This document shows, piece after piece, positions 51,605-60,843 of a stretch of DNA of 64,000 bases. The notes beneath the pieces were generated by a model, which had not been told where the DNA came from, ran no database searches, and saw nothing but the letters and a program-made list of their open reading frames with translations. The stretch lies in assembly GCF_030371585.1 (NCBI RefSeq), contig NZ_JAUDCE010000001.1, one strand, 5' to 3'. This stretch comes from Megamonas hypermegale_A. Its GTDB lineage: Bacteria; Bacillota; Negativicutes; Selenomonadales; Selenomonadaceae. The number at the start of each line of letters is the position of its first letter. Within the stretch, counting starts at the first letter, position 1. Both the position numbers and the translations under genes were made by a program.

Positions 51605-51805
51605 AAAGAATCATCTTCTTTTATCTTTTTATATTTTTCCATGTCCAAATTATTCCATATTTAAATCAACATGTCAAATATTTTATTAGCTATTTTTATG
51701 CTCCCCTTAACTTGATTAAATTGTATCAAAATTTAGATTTATGTCATAGATTAAATCATTTCCAGCATATGGAAATAAATCTGCTTTTTTGTGCCGGCAG
51801 TAATA

Positions 51806-51846
51806 AAAAAAAGCAGACATACGGAAATATGTCTGCTTTCTTGTCT
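51806..51846 (-). terminator. Terminator of the polyamine operon
   Basis: Perfect stem AAAGCAGACATA (51810-51821) / TATGTCTGCTTT (51828-51839) with a long T-run on the minus strand. A decayed second copy of the same hairpin lies at about 51757-51790. The rest of 51605-51756 is the A/T-rich leader of the tnpB gene with nothing else recognised. Confidence 0.85.
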
Positions 51847-51867
51847 TTATTCTGTTTAATATCTATC

Positions 51868-51935
51868 GTGCCAATTAATGCCTAAAACAATATAAAGTAT
51901 TATACTGCTGGCTACAGGCTAAATATTATTGTTAA
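51868..51935 (-). repeat. Family A fragment A11
   Basis: The left outer arm (GTGCCAATTAATGCCTAAA) is joined directly to a right stem TATAAAGTATTATACTGC and the arm TGGCTACAGGCT. The left stem and core are deleted. Confidence 0.75.
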
Positions 51936-51949
51936 CTCAATAGATTTAA

Positions 51950-53149
51950 TTATTCTACTAAATCAGGGTTAAAGCTTTCTTTCCACGGAAGTCCCCATTT
52001 ATTGAGCGCATCCATAAACGGATCCGGGTCGAATTCTTCTACGTTGTACACACCCGGTTTGCGCCACTGGCCGTTCATAATCAGCATTGCGCCAATCATT
52101 GCCGGAACGCCCGTCGTGTAGGAAACAGCCTGCGAGCCGACTTCTTTGTAGCATTCCTGGTGGTCGCATACATTGTACAGATAGTACACTTTGTCCTTGC
52201 CGTCTTTTTTGCCCTGGAAAATGCAGCCGATATTCGTTTTGCCGACAGTGCGCGGGCCGAGGCTTGCCGGGTCCGGCAGAACGGCTTTGAGGAATTGCAG
52301 CGGCACGATTTTCTTGCCTTCGAATTCAATCGGTTCGATGGAAGTCATGCCGACATTTTCAAGGCATTTCAAATGCGTGAGGTAGCTCTGACCGAATGTC
52401 ATGAAGAAGCGGATGCGTTTAATGCCCGGAATATTGATGCCGAGCGATTCCAGTTCTTCATGATGTAATAAATACATGTCTTTTTCGCCGACTTCCGGGA
52501 AGTTGTAGACACGTTTTATTTCCATCGGTTTCGTTTCCACCCAGTGGCCGTCTTCCCAGTAGCTGCCGTTAGCGGAAACTTCACGGATATTGATTTCCGG
52601 ATTGAAGTTCGTAGCGAACGGATATCCGTGGTCGCCGGCGTTGCAGTCGAGGATATCAATATAATTTATTTCATCGAATTCATGTTTTAAGGCATAAGCG
52701 GAGAATACGCCCGTAACGCCCGGGTCGAAGCCGCAGCCGAGAACGGCCGTGATGCCTGCTTTTTCAAAGCGTTCGCGGTATGCCCACTGCCATTTATATT
52801 CAAATTTCGCCGTATCGAGCGGTTCGTAGTTTGCCGTATCGAGATAATGAACTTTCGTTGCCAAACACGCGTCCATGATAGTTAAGTCCTGATACGGAAG
52901 CGCCAGATTGATTACTACATCCGGTTTCACTTCGTTGATTAGATTGATGAGCTGATTTACATCGTCAGCATCAACCTGAGCCGTAGTGATTTTCGTCTTG
53001 CCGCCGCTGAGTTTTTCCTTCAAGGCGTCGCATTTGCTTTTCGTGCGGCTGGCAATGCAGATTTCTTCAAATACATCGCTGTTCTGACAGCATTTGTGAA
53101 TTGTAACGCTGGCTACACCACCGCAGCCGATAATTAGAGCTTTTCCCAT
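51950..53149 (-). CDS. Carboxynorspermidine/carboxyspermidine dehydrogenase
   Basis: 399 residues, saccharopine dehydrogenase family. Rossmann motif ALIIGCGGVASVTIHKC at the N-terminus, NADP-binding CIASRTKSKCDALKEKL, and the family region VLGCGFDPGVTGVFSAYALK. It condenses putrescine (or diaminopropane) with aspartate semialdehyde reductively. The product is used by NspC. Adjacent to speB, speE, an arginine decarboxylase and speD in one operon. Known as CASDH/CANSDH. Confidence 0.93.
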   Translation of the reverse strand: MGKALIIGCGGVASVTIHKCCQNSDVFEEICIASRTKSKCDALKEKLSGGKTKITTAQVDADDVNQLINLINEVKPDVVINLALPYQDLTIMDACLATKVHYLDTANYEPLDTAKFEYKWQWAYRERFEKAGITAVLGCGFDPGVTGVFSAYALKHEFDEINYIDILDCNAGDHGYPFATNFNPEINIREVSANGSYWEDGHWVETKPMEIKRVYNFPEVGEKDMYLLHHEELESLGINIPGIKRIRFFMTFGQSYLTHLKCLENVGMTSIEPIEFEGKKIVPLQFLKAVLPDPASLGPRTVGKTNIGCIFQGKKDGKDKVYYLYNVCDHQECYKEVGSQAVSYTTGVPAMIGAMLIMNGQWRKPGVYNVEEFDPDPFMDALNKWGLPWKESFNPDLVE

Positions 53150-53173
53150 TTTAGGTAATTCCCCCTTGTAAAT

Positions 53174-54043
53174 TTATTTCCTATCTATATTATAATCTAA
53201 AACAAGCAGATATTCACGCAGTAATTTTAAAGCCGTTGCCGTGGATATGCCGCTCTGGTCGTACGGCGGCGAAAGTTCCACCATATCCGAGCCGACGATT
53301 TGGCAGTTTTCCGCCACCAGCTTCATGGCGCGGCGGAGTTCGTCAAAGGACACTCCGCCTGCTTCCGGCGTACCCGTTCCCGGGAATACGGCAGCGTCAA
53401 GCACATCAAGGTCGACGGTGAAATATACCGGTTTGCCTTTCAGCGCCTGAACCGTTTCTGCCAGATTATCAAAATTGAAGCGCTGCGTTTTCACATGATT
53501 TTTGCCCCAGGCAAATTCCGCTCTATCGCCGCTTCGAATGCCGAACTGAAAAATCCTGTCATCGCCGACAATATCCCAGACGCGGTGCAATACCGTAGCA
53601 TGAGATAATTTTGCACCGAGATAATCGTCGCGCAAATCAGCATGGGCATCAAAATGAACGATATGCAAATCGGGATATTTTGCCGCCACAGCACGGACAG
53701 CGCCGAGCGTTACGAGATGTTCGCCGCCAATCATCAGCGGAATTTTATCGCAGTCGATGATTTTCTGCGTGAACTCTTCAATATCTTCAAGCGCATTTTC
53801 CACACTGCCGAACGGCAGTTCCAAATCGCCGCCGTCAAAAACGAAAGCGTCTTCCAAATCAAGGTCAAGATACGGGCTGTACGTCTCAAGTCCGTAGCTT
53901 TCCGCGCGCATGGTGCGGCTGGCAAAGCGTGTGCCGGGACGATACGACGTAGTGGAGTCAAACGGTGCTCCGAATAAAACTATCTTCGCTTCGGCAAAAT
54001 CTTTGTCGCAGCCTAAAAAGGTCTCAACGTTTTTCTTCAACAT
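53174..54043 (-). CDS. speB: Agmatinase
   Basis: 289 residues, ureohydrolase. Mn-binding motifs: GGEHLVTLGA, HFDAHADLRDDY, TVDLDVLDAAVFPGTGTPE. It hydrolyses agmatine to putrescine and urea, linking the arginine decarboxylase with the spermidine-forming enzymes. It overlaps speE by 20 bases, indicating tight coupling. Confidence 0.94.
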   Translation of the reverse strand: MLKKNVETFLGCDKDFAEAKIVLFGAPFDSTTSYRPGTRFASRTMRAESYGLETYSPYLDLDLEDAFVFDGGDLELPFGSVENALEDIEEFTQKIIDCDKIPLMIGGEHLVTLGAVRAVAAKYPDLHIVHFDAHADLRDDYLGAKLSHATVLHRVWDIVGDDRIFQFGIRSGDRAEFAWGKNHVKTQRFNFDNLAETVQALKGKPVYFTVDLDVLDAAVFPGTGTPEAGGVSFDELRRAMKLVAENCQIVGSDMVELSPPYDQSGISTATALKLLREYLLVLDYNIDRK

Positions 54044-54884
54044 CTTCCATTAACTCCTCTACATAATTTGGCAGGGCGAACGACGCATTGTGCAGATTGG
54101 CATTATAATAGCGCGTCTTTATGTTCAGCTCATTCCATTTCGCCGGATTGAAATCGAGCGTCGGATGATATTTTTTGGAAGCAAAGCCGAACAGCCAGTG
54201 GCCCGAAGGATAGGTCGGGATATGTGCCTGATATACTCTGCTTATCGGGAATGATTTAACAATGCGCTGGTGCGCTCTTTGCATGGCGAATGCGTCTTCA
54301 TCGTAAAACGGGCTTTCATGCTGATTTACCATGATGCCGTCCTCTTTCAGCGCTTTATAGCAGTTGCCGTAAAATTCCTTGGTGAACAATCCTTCACCCG
54401 GGCCGAACGGGTCGGTCGAGTCGACGATTATCAAATCGTATTCATTTTCACAGTGGCGGATGAATTTCAGCCCGTCCTCAAAAAACAGATGTATTCTCGG
54501 GTCGTCAAAACCGCAGGCAGTCTGTGGCAAAAACTGACGGGAAATATCCACGACGCGCTCATCGATTTCCACCAAATCGACCGATTCTACATTTTTATAG
54601 CGCACTAGTTCACGTACCGCGCCGCCGTCGCCGCCGCCGATAATGAGTATGCGCTTTGCATTGGGATGAACCGCCATCGGCACATGCACAATCATTTCAT
54701 GATAAATGAATTCATCTTTTTCCGTCAGCATGACATAGCCGTCCAAGACCATCATGCGGCCGAATTCTTTGGACTCCAGAATATCTATGCGCTGAAATTC
54801 AGTCTGTTCGCTGTGAAGCTGTTTATCTATCTGTATGGAAAATTTAACATACGGTGTATGAAATTCACTGAACCACAAATCCAC
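54024..54884 (-). CDS. speE: Spermidine synthase
   Basis: 286 residues. The aminopropyltransferase signature LIIGGGDGGAVRELVRY (near residue 80), EIDERVVDISRQFLP, and DLIIVDSTDPFGPGEGLFT with the catalytic Asp. YHEMIVHVP is also conserved. It transfers aminopropyl from decarboxylated SAM (made by SpeD) to putrescine. Confidence 0.95.
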   Translation of the reverse strand: MDLWFSEFHTPYVKFSIQIDKQLHSEQTEFQRIDILESKEFGRMMVLDGYVMLTEKDEFIYHEMIVHVPMAVHPNAKRILIIGGGDGGAVRELVRYKNVESVDLVEIDERVVDISRQFLPQTACGFDDPRIHLFFEDGLKFIRHCENEYDLIIVDSTDPFGPGEGLFTKEFYGNCYKALKEDGIMVNQHESPFYDEDAFAMQRAHQRIVKSFPISRVYQAHIPTYPSGHWLFGFASKKYHPTLDFNPAKWNELNIKTRYYNANLHNASFALPNYVEELMEDVEEKR

Positions 54885-54891
54885 TTATCAA

Positions 54892-56343
54892 TCACTCCTT
54901 AATAACGTTCAATCGTTTAATTTCCATATCTTCCGGGCCGGTCATCGAGCAGCCCTTGTCTTTGGCATAATGAATGTATTCCAGTATCTCCGGCGTTATG
55001 AGCTCTCCCGGCGCCAAAATCGGGATACCCGGCGGATAACACATGACAAATTCGCTGCACACTCGGCCGCAGCTTTCGTCGAGCGGCAAAGACTCTTTAT
55101 CGCCGTAAAAAGCATCCTGCGGCGCGCAGATTACTTTCGGGCTGATGTATTCCGCCTCGAGCATGCCCTTATGGTCCTTTTTGTAATTGCGGCGTATTTC
55201 CGCCAGCGCACTCACGAGCCGTTCGATATCCTTCGCTCTGTCGCCGACCGATACATAAGCCAAGAGATTGCCGATATCGCCGAATTCCGCCTGAATATCG
55301 TACTCGTCGCGCAGCAGGTCATACACTTCAATACCGGCAAGACCGATTGGCAGCGTGTATATGGCAAGCTTCGTAATATCGAAATCGTACACACTGTCGC
55401 CATTGATTTTTTCGTCGGCATACGCATAGTAATCGCCGATATTATTGATTTCCTGGCGCGCATAATCGACCAAATCAATTACGAAATCGAAAATTTCCGC
55501 ACCGTGCACGGCAAGATTGGAACGGGAAATATCAAGGCTCGACATCAAAAGATACGAGCCGCTCGTCGTCTGAGTCAGATTGATAATCTGATGAACGTAT
55601 CCCGCTTTAACGTTCGGCCCAATCAGCAGAAAGGAGCTCTGCGTGAGCGAGCCGCCCGACTTGTGCATGCTTACGGCCGCCATATCGGCTCCGGCATGAA
55701 TTGCCGCCTGCGGCAGCCGGTGATTGAAATAAAAATGCGTACCGTGCGCTTCGTCGGCCAGTACGAGCATATTATGCTCATGCGCCACTTTAATTATTTC
55801 CTTCAAATTGGAGCATATGCCGTAATACGTCGGATTATTGACCAAAACGGCCTTTGCATCGGGATTTTCCCGTATCGCTTTTTTTACATCTTCGACCGAC
55901 ATACCGAGCGATATGCCGAGCTGTTTATCCATTTGCGGATTTATATATACGGGCACAGCGCCGCAAAGTATCATGGCATTTATGGCGCTTCTGTGCACAT
56001 TGCGCGGCAGAATGATTTTATCGCCGCGCTTGCAGGCCGTCAAAATCATAGTCTGGACTGCCGACGTCGTGCCGCCGACCATGAAAAAAGCATGCTGAGC
56101 GCCGAAAGCTTCCGCTGCCAGCTCCTCCGCCTCTTTTATCACGGATACGGGATGACACAGATTGTCAAGCGGTTTCATTGAATTTACATCTACGGATAAA
56201 CACTTCTCACCCAGAAAATTCAAAAGAGCCTTGTTGCCCCGTCCCCGTTTATGTCCGGGAACATCGAACGGAACGACCCTCATCTTTTTGAATTTTTCCA
56301 AAGCCTCCAGTACAGGCATGCGTTTTTGTGCTTGTCTATCCAA
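54892..56343 (-). CDS. Arginine decarboxylase, aspartate-aminotransferase-fold (Orn/Lys/Arg decarboxylase family)
   Basis: 483 residues. VVPFDVPGHKRGRG at the start, GGTTSAVQTMILTACKRGDK, LADEAHGTHFYF and the PLP Lys in VSMHKSGGSLTQSSFLL (near residue 225). The neighbouring agmatinase favours arginine over lysine or ornithine. The start is set at TTG 56343, preceded by GGTGAT at the same spacing as in deoB; the frame extends to 56355 without a better site. It lacks the long N-terminal wing domain of E. coli AdiA, as in Bacillus SpeA. Confidence 0.9.
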   Translation of the reverse strand: MDRQAQKRMPVLEALEKFKKMRVVPFDVPGHKRGRGNKALLNFLGEKCLSVDVNSMKPLDNLCHPVSVIKEAEELAAEAFGAQHAFFMVGGTTSAVQTMILTACKRGDKIILPRNVHRSAINAMILCGAVPVYINPQMDKQLGISLGMSVEDVKKAIRENPDAKAVLVNNPTYYGICSNLKEIIKVAHEHNMLVLADEAHGTHFYFNHRLPQAAIHAGADMAAVSMHKSGGSLTQSSFLLIGPNVKAGYVHQIINLTQTTSGSYLLMSSLDISRSNLAVHGAEIFDFVIDLVDYARQEINNIGDYYAYADEKINGDSVYDFDITKLAIYTLPIGLAGIEVYDLLRDEYDIQAEFGDIGNLLAYVSVGDRAKDIERLVSALAEIRRNYKKDHKGMLEAEYISPKVICAPQDAFYGDKESLPLDESCGRVCSEFVMCYPPGIPILAPGELITPEILEYIHYAKDKGCSMTGPEDMEIKRLNVIKE

Positions 56344-56372
56344 TAATATCACCAACCCTCATATTTAATTTA

Positions 56373-57155
56373 TTAGAAAACATTGCTGCCGCTGAAAATT
56401 TCTATCATTTCCTGGCGCAGACGATTGTTTATAATTAAACGTGTTTTCGGCGGTATTTCATAAATATCCGTATTGAACAGATAATTGCTTAAATCAAGTT
56501 CCTTTATCAGCATTCGCGTATGGAACAGATTGGCCTGATACACATTGATATCCACGGCATCATATTTCAGCAGCGTATCCGGCATAATATAATCCTGAAT
56601 GGACGTGATTTTATGGTCCATAAACAGTTTCCGTCCGCGCACGTCGCGTGTAAAGCCGCGCACACGATAGTCCATTGTTATAATATCCGAGTCGAATTTG
56701 CCTATCAGATAATCAAGCGTGCTGAGCGGCGTTATTTCACCGCAGGTGGACACGTCGATATCGACTCTGAACGTGGCAATGCTCGTTTCCGGATGATATT
56801 CCGGATACGTATGCACCGTGATATGACTTTTATCAAGATGCGCCAAAATAATTTCCGCCTTTTCCGTTTCACTGTCATTTTTGCAGGGACGCATATTTTC
56901 ATCAGCCAGAAGAATAGTTACGCTGGCGCCTTGCGGGTCATAATCCTGACTGGAAACATTAAGCACGCGGGCTCCTATCATTTCTGCTACGTTCGTTAAA
57001 ATTTTCGTCAATCGCTCAGAATTGTACTGCTGGTCTATATACTTTATATAATCATGCTGTTCGCGTGGTGTCTTAGCATAACAGACATCATAAATATTGA
57101 AACTTAAAGATTTCGTCAGATTATTAAATCCGTACAATTTTAATTTTTCGGCCAC
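56373..57155 (-). CDS. speD: S-adenosylmethionine decarboxylase proenzyme, E. coli type
   Basis: 260 residues, the class 1A form. The self-cleavage site is the Lys-Ser in HLDKSHITVHTYPE; the Ser becomes the pyruvoyl group. FRVDIDVSTCGEITPLSTLD and ITMDYRVRGFTRDVRG are family landmarks. It supplies decarboxylated SAM to SpeE. First gene of the polyamine operon in transcription order. Confidence 0.95.
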   Translation of the reverse strand: MAEKLKLYGFNNLTKSLSFNIYDVCYAKTPREQHDYIKYIDQQYNSERLTKILTNVAEMIGARVLNVSSQDYDPQGASVTILLADENMRPCKNDSETEKAEIILAHLDKSHITVHTYPEYHPETSIATFRVDIDVSTCGEITPLSTLDYLIGKFDSDIITMDYRVRGFTRDVRGRKLFMDHKITSIQDYIMPDTLLKYDAVDINVYQANLFHTRMLIKELDLSNYLFNTDIYEIPPKTRLIINNRLRQEMIEIFSGSNVF

Positions 57156-57204
57156 CTAATATCTATCCTTTTCCCAATGCAAATTTAGGTTAATAAAGGC
57201 AAAC

Positions 57205-58152
57205 CTATAATCCTTTTGTTTTTTGTATATTCATATCCTCATTCGGATGCTCCGGCATTTTTATCGTAAAGCCGCGGCCGGCGACTTCCGATGTATCCGT
57301 GATAATCATGAAGGCCGTAGGGTCGATAGCATTGGCTATGAGTTTCACCCTGCTTACCTGCGTCAGACTCACAACGGCAAAAATCACTTTCTGCTCCTTA
57401 TGGCTGTATGCGCCTTCGCCGTGCAGAAACGTTACGCCACGACCGAGATGCTGCATAATCGTCCAGCCGATAAGCTCCGAAAACGGCGACATGATGATTA
57501 CCAGTTTCTTGCGGTTGAAACCGGCGACGACTTTATTGGTAATCTCACCCACAATATACATGTTGATTAATGTATACAAACCGATGGAAACATTAAACAG
57601 CACGATACCGACCAGAATAATAATCAGATTGAAACCGAATACCACCGTTCCCAAATCGAGAGAATAATACTTCTTGATAACGGCGCCGAGCACATCGAAG
57701 CCGCCGCCGTTGGAATTTGCCCGAAACACGATACCGCAGCCGATACCCACCAGCACGCCGCCGAAAACGGCATTTAAGATGGGGTCTTCCACAATATGGT
57801 AATTGCCGATGAAACTTGTAGCATCGATAGCGACGGAAAGCATCACCGTACCGATGATAGTATCAATGGCGTATAATCTGCCAAAAACTTTATACGCAAT
57901 ATACACGATAGGTATATTGTACACAATAAGCTGCACGCCGATAGGCAAGTCGACAAGATAATACACGATTACCGCAATCCCGCTAAGCCCGCTTGCCAGA
58001 AGTTTTGCCGGAATAATAAACGTACTGTATCCCAAACCGGCAATCAGTGAACCGATGAAAATCTTCAAATACCGTCCGACATGACTGCTCATCATTAAAT
58101 CCGACTTGATAATCAATGAACGCAGAAATAATTTGAAATAGCGCCCAAGCAT
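57205..58152 (-). CDS. YitT/DUF161 family membrane protein with DUF2179 domain
   Basis: 315 residues. About five spans with GLGYSTFIIPAKLLASGLSG and FRANSNGGGFDVLGAVIKKY, then a cytoplasmic C-terminal DUF2179 domain (FLHGEGAYSHKEQKVIFAVV, DPTAFMIITDTSEVAGRGF). Function of the family is unknown. GGAGGATTTTATC precedes the ATG. The gap 58160-58405 behind it shows only A/T-rich promoter-like DNA. Confidence 0.85.
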   Translation of the reverse strand: MLGRYFKLFLRSLIIKSDLMMSSHVGRYLKIFIGSLIAGLGYSTFIIPAKLLASGLSGIAVIVYYLVDLPIGVQLIVYNIPIVYIAYKVFGRLYAIDTIIGTVMLSVAIDATSFIGNYHIVEDPILNAVFGGVLVGIGCGIVFRANSNGGGFDVLGAVIKKYYSLDLGTVVFGFNLIIILVGIVLFNVSIGLYTLINMYIVGEITNKVVAGFNRKKLVIIMSPFSELIGWTIMQHLGRGVTFLHGEGAYSHKEQKVIFAVVSLTQVSRVKLIANAIDPTAFMIITDTSEVAGRGFTIKMPEHPNEDMNIQKTKGL

Positions 58153-58409
58153 GATAAAATCCTCCTGTAAAAATTTTATTTTGTGTCCTTAATAGATAAG
58201 CAAGAAGTATTGTAACATATTTGATTGTCCAGTGGTACTGTTTAATGTCTCTCTAACTAGATAATAACAAGAATTTTACAATTAATCCAGCGTATACCCA
58301 AAATAAACTTAAATGAAAAAAATTATCAAACAGGTATTGAAAATTATTATCATTTATGTTATATTAAATACAAGCTTTTCCTTAGCTCTCCAATATAATA
58401 TATACACAC

Positions 58410-58447
58410 AAAAAAAGCGCGTTTTTTCAACGCGCCTTTTTTGTTTT
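58410..58447 (-). terminator. Terminator beyond copy A12
   Basis: GC-rich stem AAGCGCGTT / AACGCGCTT-like with A- and T-runs on both sides. On the minus strand it would stop transcripts of the PLP lyase gene after they pass copy A12. Confidence 0.8.
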
Positions 58448-58462
58448 AACATTTGTTACTTG

Positions 58463-58583
58463 TTGTGTTAGTTGATTTCTCAAAGCAGTATAATAGTTTA
58501 TATTTAGTGAGGTTAAGTGCCAACATCGAACGAATATAAACTATTATACTGCTGACTATAGGCTCGATGTTTTACTAGCACAA
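58463..58583 (-). repeat. Family A element, copy A12
   Basis: Orientation BB, perfect 19-base stems (GCAGTATAATAGTTTATAT and complement), ends TTGTGTTAGTT ... ACTAGCACAA. It lies just behind the PLP lyase gene. Confidence 0.92.
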
Positions 58584-58588
58584 CGGAT

Positions 58589-59839
58589 TTATTTATTACT
58601 TAAATCTTCAATAGCCTGGGCCGCTCCCATGATGGCGATGAGCGAATGTTCCATCGTGAGCGCGCCTTGCAGATAAACGTTGAACGGTTCACGGATTGGA
58701 CCGTCGGCGCTCAACTCGATAGAAGCGCCCTGTACGAACGTTCCGGCTGCCATGATTACCTGGTCTTCATAACCCGGCATATCCCACGGTTCAGGCGCAG
58801 CATAAGAATCAACCGGCGAATATTTCTGGATACCCTGACAAAATGCCACCAGCTTTTCCTTCGTGCCGAGTTCAATCGCCTGAATGATATCGTTGCGCGG
58901 TGTCTGCGGAGCAGGCAGTGTCTTAAAGCCCATCATGTCAAACAATGCGGCGGCAAAAATAGCCGATTTCACAGCTTGCGCCACGACATGCGGTGCAAGA
59001 AACAGTCCCTGAAACAGCAGGCGGTTGTTGGACAGAGAAGCGCCGAGCTCTGCGCCCATGCCTGGAGCCGTCATGCGGTAGGAAGAAAGTTCCACCAGTT
59101 CTTTTTTGCCAACGATATACCCACCCGTAGGTGCAAGACCGCCGCCCGGATTTTTAATGAGAGAGCCCGCCATGATATCAGCGCCGGCTTCAATCGGTTC
59201 TTTCGTATCAGTAAATTCACCGTAGCAGTTATCAACGTAGCAAATGCAATTTGGATTAATATCTTTGACAAAACGGCAGATTTCGCCGATTTCATCCACG
59301 CTGAGCGTAGGGCGCATCATATAGCCGCAGGAACGCTGGATTACAACCATTTTCGTCTTAGCGGAGATTTTTTCCTTTGCCGCTGCAAAATCTACCCGGC
59401 CTTCCGCCGTAAGCGGCACTTCATCGTATAAAATGCCAAACTCCTTGAGCGAGCCGGGACTGTCCGTAGCATAGCCGATAACAGTCTGCATCGTATCATA
59501 CGGCGCGCCGGTGATGTAAATAAGCTCATCGCCCGGACGCAAAATGCCGAACAGTACCGTTGCCAGCGCATGCGTGCCGGAGACAAACTGCGTGCGCACC
59601 AGCGCCGCTTCCGCCTTAAACACTTCAGCGTATAATTCTTCCAGTTTGCCCCTGCCGATATCATCATAGGCATAACCGGAAGTCGTGTTGAAATGCGCTT
59701 CCGATACCTTCACTTTACGCATGGCATCAAGAATTTTCAATGTATTTATTTCTGCAATTTCATCAGGACGGGCAAAATAGTCTTTGCATTTTGCCAAAGC
59801 CTGCTGCTTTAATTTAACAATTTTTTCCGAAAAAGCCAA
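58589..59839 (-). CDS. Methionine gamma-lyase-related PLP protein (aluminium-resistance/Met_gamma_lyase family)
   Basis: 416 residues, fold I PLP enzyme. AHFNTTSGYAYDDIGRGKLE, VRTQFVSGTHALATVLFGIL, VVIQRSCGYMMRPTLSVDEI, CYVDNCYGEFTDTKEP and the PLP Lys in GSLIKNPGGGLAPTGGYIVG. The family is annotated as a carbon-sulfur lyase, but activity is not well established. The TTG at 59839 is chosen, nine bases after GGGAGG; the upstream frame runs into family B copy B3 and is not coding. Confidence 0.85.
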   Translation of the reverse strand: MAFSEKIVKLKQQALAKCKDYFARPDEIAEINTLKILDAMRKVKVSEAHFNTTSGYAYDDIGRGKLEELYAEVFKAEAALVRTQFVSGTHALATVLFGILRPGDELIYITGAPYDTMQTVIGYATDSPGSLKEFGILYDEVPLTAEGRVDFAAAKEKISAKTKMVVIQRSCGYMMRPTLSVDEIGEICRFVKDINPNCICYVDNCYGEFTDTKEPIEAGADIMAGSLIKNPGGGLAPTGGYIVGKKELVELSSYRMTAPGMGAELGASLSNNRLLFQGLFLAPHVVAQAVKSAIFAAALFDMMGFKTLPAPQTPRNDIIQAIELGTKEKLVAFCQGIQKYSPVDSYAAPEPWDMPGYEDQVIMAAGTFVQGASIELSADGPIREPFNVYLQGALTMEHSLIAIMGAAQAIEDLSNK

Positions 59840-59865
59840 AAGAAATTTCCTCCCAAAAAGTGTAT

Positions 59866-60355
59866 TGTTCATTTTTCTTTTGAAGTCAAAAGAAAAACGA
59901 ACCAAAAAGAAAAACCTTTTTAACGTTTCGCTATCGCTGCACTGAGCAAGCCTTCGCAACCCTTCTCTAAAAACAGTCGGTACAGGGCTCGAAACAGCGG
60001 AATTTGGCTCGTGCCTTCGTTTCCAGCAGGAACTTAAATTGAGCTGTTGACACTGTAATTTGCTACTCATATCAAAATTTTGTCTGCGTTGGAGATTTTT
60101 ACGGTAGCTTTAGCTATTAAGAAAATGGTTTTTTATCTCTGTTTTTAGTTTAAATGTTTAAGCGAAGCGAGTTTTTAAACGTTAGAGATAAAAAAACATT
60201 TTCTTAAAGTAAAAATCTCTTAGCAGTGCACGAACTAAGGCACTTTCTTTTTCGGCAACTTTTCTTTGTGCCAGCAAAGAAAAATTGCCCGGCACAATAT
60301 GAAAATAAATGAATAAATACTTCTCTTTACCTTATATTGTGCCGAACCGGCACTC
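59866..60355 (+). repeat. Family B element, copy B3 (complete, multi-hairpin)
   Basis: Same order as B2: head (59866-60118) starting TGTTCATTTTTCTTTTGA; hairpin 1 with a 22-base outer stem (60119-60140 / 60184-60205, one mismatch) around the conserved AGTTTAAATGTTTAAGCGAA; hairpin 2 at 60254-60290 (GGCAACTTTTCTTTG / CAAAGAAAAATTGCC); hairpin 3 CCGGCACAATAT / ATATTGTGCCG. Stem sequences differ from B2 but still pair. It abuts the leader of the PLP lyase gene. Together with the rpmB terminator it fills the 610-base gap. Confidence 0.88.
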
Positions 60356-60384
60356 TCCCTCTATCGAGTTCCTTACTATTAACA

Positions 60385-60432
60385 ATAAAAAAAATAAGCC
60401 ACTTATTTTTTCTTATAAGCAGCTTATCTTTT
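60385..60432 (-). terminator. Intrinsic terminator of rpmB
   Basis: Minus strand: stem ATAAGCTGCTTAT / ATAAGTGGCTTAT followed by eight T residues. Confidence 0.8.
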
Positions 60433-60449
60433 ATACAGTCCGCAGACCA

Positions 60450-60638
60450 TTAAGCACGTTGGATTTTACCAGAACGCATGCAGCTAGTGCAAACATTAAC
60501 ACGTTTAACTTCGCCGTCAACAACAGCGCGTACACGCTGAATGTTCGGTTTCCAAGTGCGTTTTGTTTTTAAATGAGAATGGCTTACATTCATACCTGCT
60601 CTTTCGCCTTTAGCGCAGATTTCGCAAACATTTGCCAT
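60450..60638 (-). CDS. rpmB: 50S ribosomal protein L28
   Basis: 62 residues, zinc-binding form with CEIC near the start and CTSCM near the end. HSHLKTKRTWKPNIQRVRA is the conserved core. ATG at 60638 after AAGGAGG; the slightly longer open frame starts at a GTG inside that leader. Confidence 0.95.
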   Translation of the reverse strand: MANVCEICAKGERAGMNVSHSHLKTKRTWKPNIQRVRAVVDGEVKRVNVCTSCMRSGKIQRA

Positions 60639-60843
60639 CAAGCACACCTCCTTAATTAATGGAAGATAGAAAAATTACTAGGTTATTTTCAAAAACACAG
60701 TGCTAACATTATATCACAGAAATATTTTAGATTGCAAGCATTTTATTTATTTGTTTATGCAATTACTTGTAAATGCGGGTAATTCGTGATATTGTTATAC
60801 CATAAATATTTAAGAAAATAATCTGTACAAAGGCGGTCATTCT

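Noticed and set aside
54970..56181. 403-codon open frame antisense to the arginine decarboxylase
   Set aside because: It is the mirror of a well-supported gene with conserved PLP motifs, has no ribosome binding site and no recognisable family.
59840..60070. N-terminal extension of the PLP lyase
   Set aside because: The extra residues are translation of family B copy B3; the same kind of peptide appears from copy B2, so it is repeat DNA, not protein.
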